NCBI GenBank assembly: GCA_014381165.1
Contig: JACMIM010000260.1
Coordinates: forward strand, 1-13,006
Direction of reading: 5' to 3'
Length of the DNA: 13,006 bases
Origin: Roseiflexaceae bacterium
Lineage (GTDB): Bacteria; Chloroflexota; Chloroflexia; Chloroflexales; Roseiflexaceae
Below the pieces are notes generated by a model. That model saw only the letters and a program-made list of their open reading frames with translations. It made no database searches and had not been told where the DNA came from. Positions 12,401-13,006 of this stretch are shown here, piece after piece (position 1 is the first letter of the stretch; each line of letters opens with the position of its first letter). Both the position numbers and the translations under genes were made by a program.

Positions 12401-13006
12401 GGTGGCGTCGGGCCGCTTTGGCGTGACGCCAGCCTACCTGGCCCACGCCAAAGAGTTACAGATTAAGATCGCCCAGGGCGCGAAACCTGGCGAGGGTGGA
12501 CAACTGCCGGGCTACAAAGTCACCGAGGAGATCGCCCGCTACCGGCATACCACGCCAGGTATCCAGCTGATCTCGCCGCCGCCGCACCACGATATCTACA
12601 GCATTGAAGATCTTTCACAGCTGATCTACGATCTCAAGCAGGCCAATCCGCGTGCGGCCGTATCGGTCAAGCTGGTGGCCGAGGCGGGCGTTGGTACAGT
12701 GGCGGCCGGTGTCGCCAAGGGCGGCGCCGACGTGATCCTGATCAGCGGCCATTCCGGCGGCACCGGCGCCTCGCCGCTCTCGTCGATCAAGAACGCCGGC
12801 GTGAACTGGGAGCTGGGTCTTTCTGAAGCGCAGCAGACACTGGTGCTGAATGGCTTGCGCGGGCGCGTGCGATTGCGTGCCGATGGTGGCCTGAAGACCG
12901 GCCGCGACGTGGTGATGGCCGCGCTGCTGGGTGCCGACGAGTTTTCGTTCGGCACGGCCGCACTGGTGGCCGAGGGCTGCGTGATGGCGCGCACCTGCCA
13001 CAGCAA
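9450..13006 (+). CDS. gltB: Glutamate synthase large subunit, partial (right edge)
   Basis: The first 1185 codons of the large (alpha) subunit of glutamate synthase, which makes two glutamates from glutamine and 2-oxoglutarate; full-length proteins have about 1500 residues, so the last fifth is outside the window. The ATG at 9450 has CAGGAG 7 nt upstream. A 20-residue propeptide precedes Cys21 (DACGIGF), which becomes the N-terminal nucleophile of the class II glutamine amidotransferase domain; HQRYSTNTFP (234-243) and HNGEIN (256-261) belong to this domain. The central domain follows with GDDTPLAVFS. The FMN-binding synthase barrel starts around 930 (FSTAAMSLGSTSHEAH) and includes SNSGEGGED (962-970) and ISGHSGGTGASP (1098-1109). 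Cys1177 and Cys1183 are the first two ligands of the 3Fe-4S cluster; the third lies beyond the edge. A charged stretch (about 735-765) is of variable type. The partner gltD is not in the window. Confidence 0.97.
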   Translation, partial: MGTQTPQKRGLYDPQFEHDACGIGFIARLDGQPRHEVVSMAVTALGNMAHRGGVDADGKTGDGAGVLTQIPRRLFARELELQGISYPIEDLAVGMLFLPQDVARRALALRTLEQGLAEYELVLLGLRTVPVDVEMLGERARRTQPMIQQALIGRRSVDVDQLPAIAPEIYERALYLARRATEALARKQGLDDFYIASLSHRTIVYKGMLTATLVPQFYLDLQDAAYESAVAVFHQRYSTNTFPAWEVAQPFHMLSHNGEINTLHGNITWMRARAAEWRRGDGPWLSGERRPTSDDLKSAALAGGPALASHVARLGSVLYTKSSDSAMLDNTLELLVMGGRDIRHALSMLVPEAWERVSDMKPEWRAFYQYHAGLMEPWDGPAALCFCDGDVAGLALDRNGLRPARYLLTDDGMVVVGSEVGAVEIDERRVIKKGKIGPGQMIAVDLRTGSFQTNEQIKDRLAAQKPYVQWLERSQVLAPAGAAHMVAGYEPESVASTGAKSPLLGELQHAFGYTAEDLTVVLRPMATNGQEPIGSMGDDTPLAVFSDKNRLLYSYFKQRFAEVTNPPIDPLREELVMSLSCALGRRGNLLDETPDHAHLLQLHSPILTGEHLTLIRAHTDPAFASATLDTTFRAADGPDALQAAIIQLCQAAEDAVAANKVLLILSDRAVNDERAPIPALLSLGAVHQHLIKRGLRTSVSLLVESGEPREVHHLASLIGMGAEAVNPYVAMATVRVLAVEREEVKGKAKDDQAATEHRPAQELADEAELNFVHALEKGLLKVMSKMGIAVIDSYCGGQVFETIGLGEDVRELCFTGVTGRLGGISMRSIAGGVLARHDEAFANRLPHMAVRTQLPNPGFYKFKKDGEYHAFSPEVVRALQKAATSGSYADYTAYSNLVHSRPPMELRDLLQIQQQAAIAVEEVEPIERILRRFSTAAMSLGSTSHEAHGTLSQAMNQMGAMSNSGEGGEDPDRFGTDADSGVKQVASGRFGVTPAYLAHAKELQIKIAQGAKPGEGGQLPGYKVTEEIARYRHTTPGIQLISPPPHHDIYSIEDLSQLIYDLKQANPRAAVSVKLVAEAGVGTVAAGVAKGGADVILISGHSGGTGASPLSSIKNAGVNWELGLSEAQQTLVLNGLRGRVRLRADGGLKTGRDVVMAALLGADEFSFGTAALVAEGCVMARTCHS

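Overview
The window is a GC-rich bacterial chromosome segment with ten protein genes, one of them a decayed fragment. It also carries an unusual amount of short palindromic repeat DNA between the genes. Gene content (galactonate dehydratase, MGT-type glycosyltransferase with a TetR regulator, ABC-F ATPase, large-subunit glutamate synthase) and the style of the intergenic repeats suggest a free-living bacterium, perhaps a Chloroflexota member. That assignment is an inference and is weak; no rRNA or tRNA is present to settle it.

Left part (1-1900). A YdeI/OmdA-family gene on the minus strand diverges from a two-gene plus-strand unit of a VOC protein and a DinB-family protein, 16 nt apart. A perfect 17-bp inverted repeat follows the DinB stop codon and separates it from the convergent galactonate dehydratase gene (dgoD).

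Middle part (1900-6250). dgoD and a tetR gene lie on the minus strand. A glycosyltransferase gene of the macrolide-glycosyltransferase type runs divergently from tetR and has a near-consensus sigma-70 promoter (TTGACA, 16 bp, TATAAT), so TetR control of the glycosyltransferase is plausible. Downstream is the 3' part of an AT-richer membrane protein gene (GT-C/GT39-like), cut off at its 5' end by a repeat element.

Right part (6300-13006). A small three-helix membrane protein gene converges on a large ABC-F ATPase gene. Divergent from the ABC-F gene is gltB, encoding the large subunit of glutamate synthase, which runs off the right edge after 1185 codons. The 688-bp gap in front of gltB holds a promoter for each direction, several palindromes, and an intrinsic terminator placed only about 20-60 nt after the predicted gltB transcription start. 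This suggests attenuation or a small leader RNA.

Repeats tie the window together. Family 1 is a MITE-like element of about 160 bp with ends of the type TAGGACTTACGCAGTTG, present three times (1-58 partial, 3076-3225, 5305-5466). It always lies directly after a stop codon, in the same orientation relative to the gene before it. One copy supplies the tetR stop codon, and another has replaced the 5' end of the membrane protein gene. Family 2 is a palindrome-rich element of about 125 bp (679-797 and 8906-9033), found in both cases between divergent genes. I did not find a defence system, CRISPR array or transposase gene. The most notable features are the repeat family that follows stop codons and the gltB leader.
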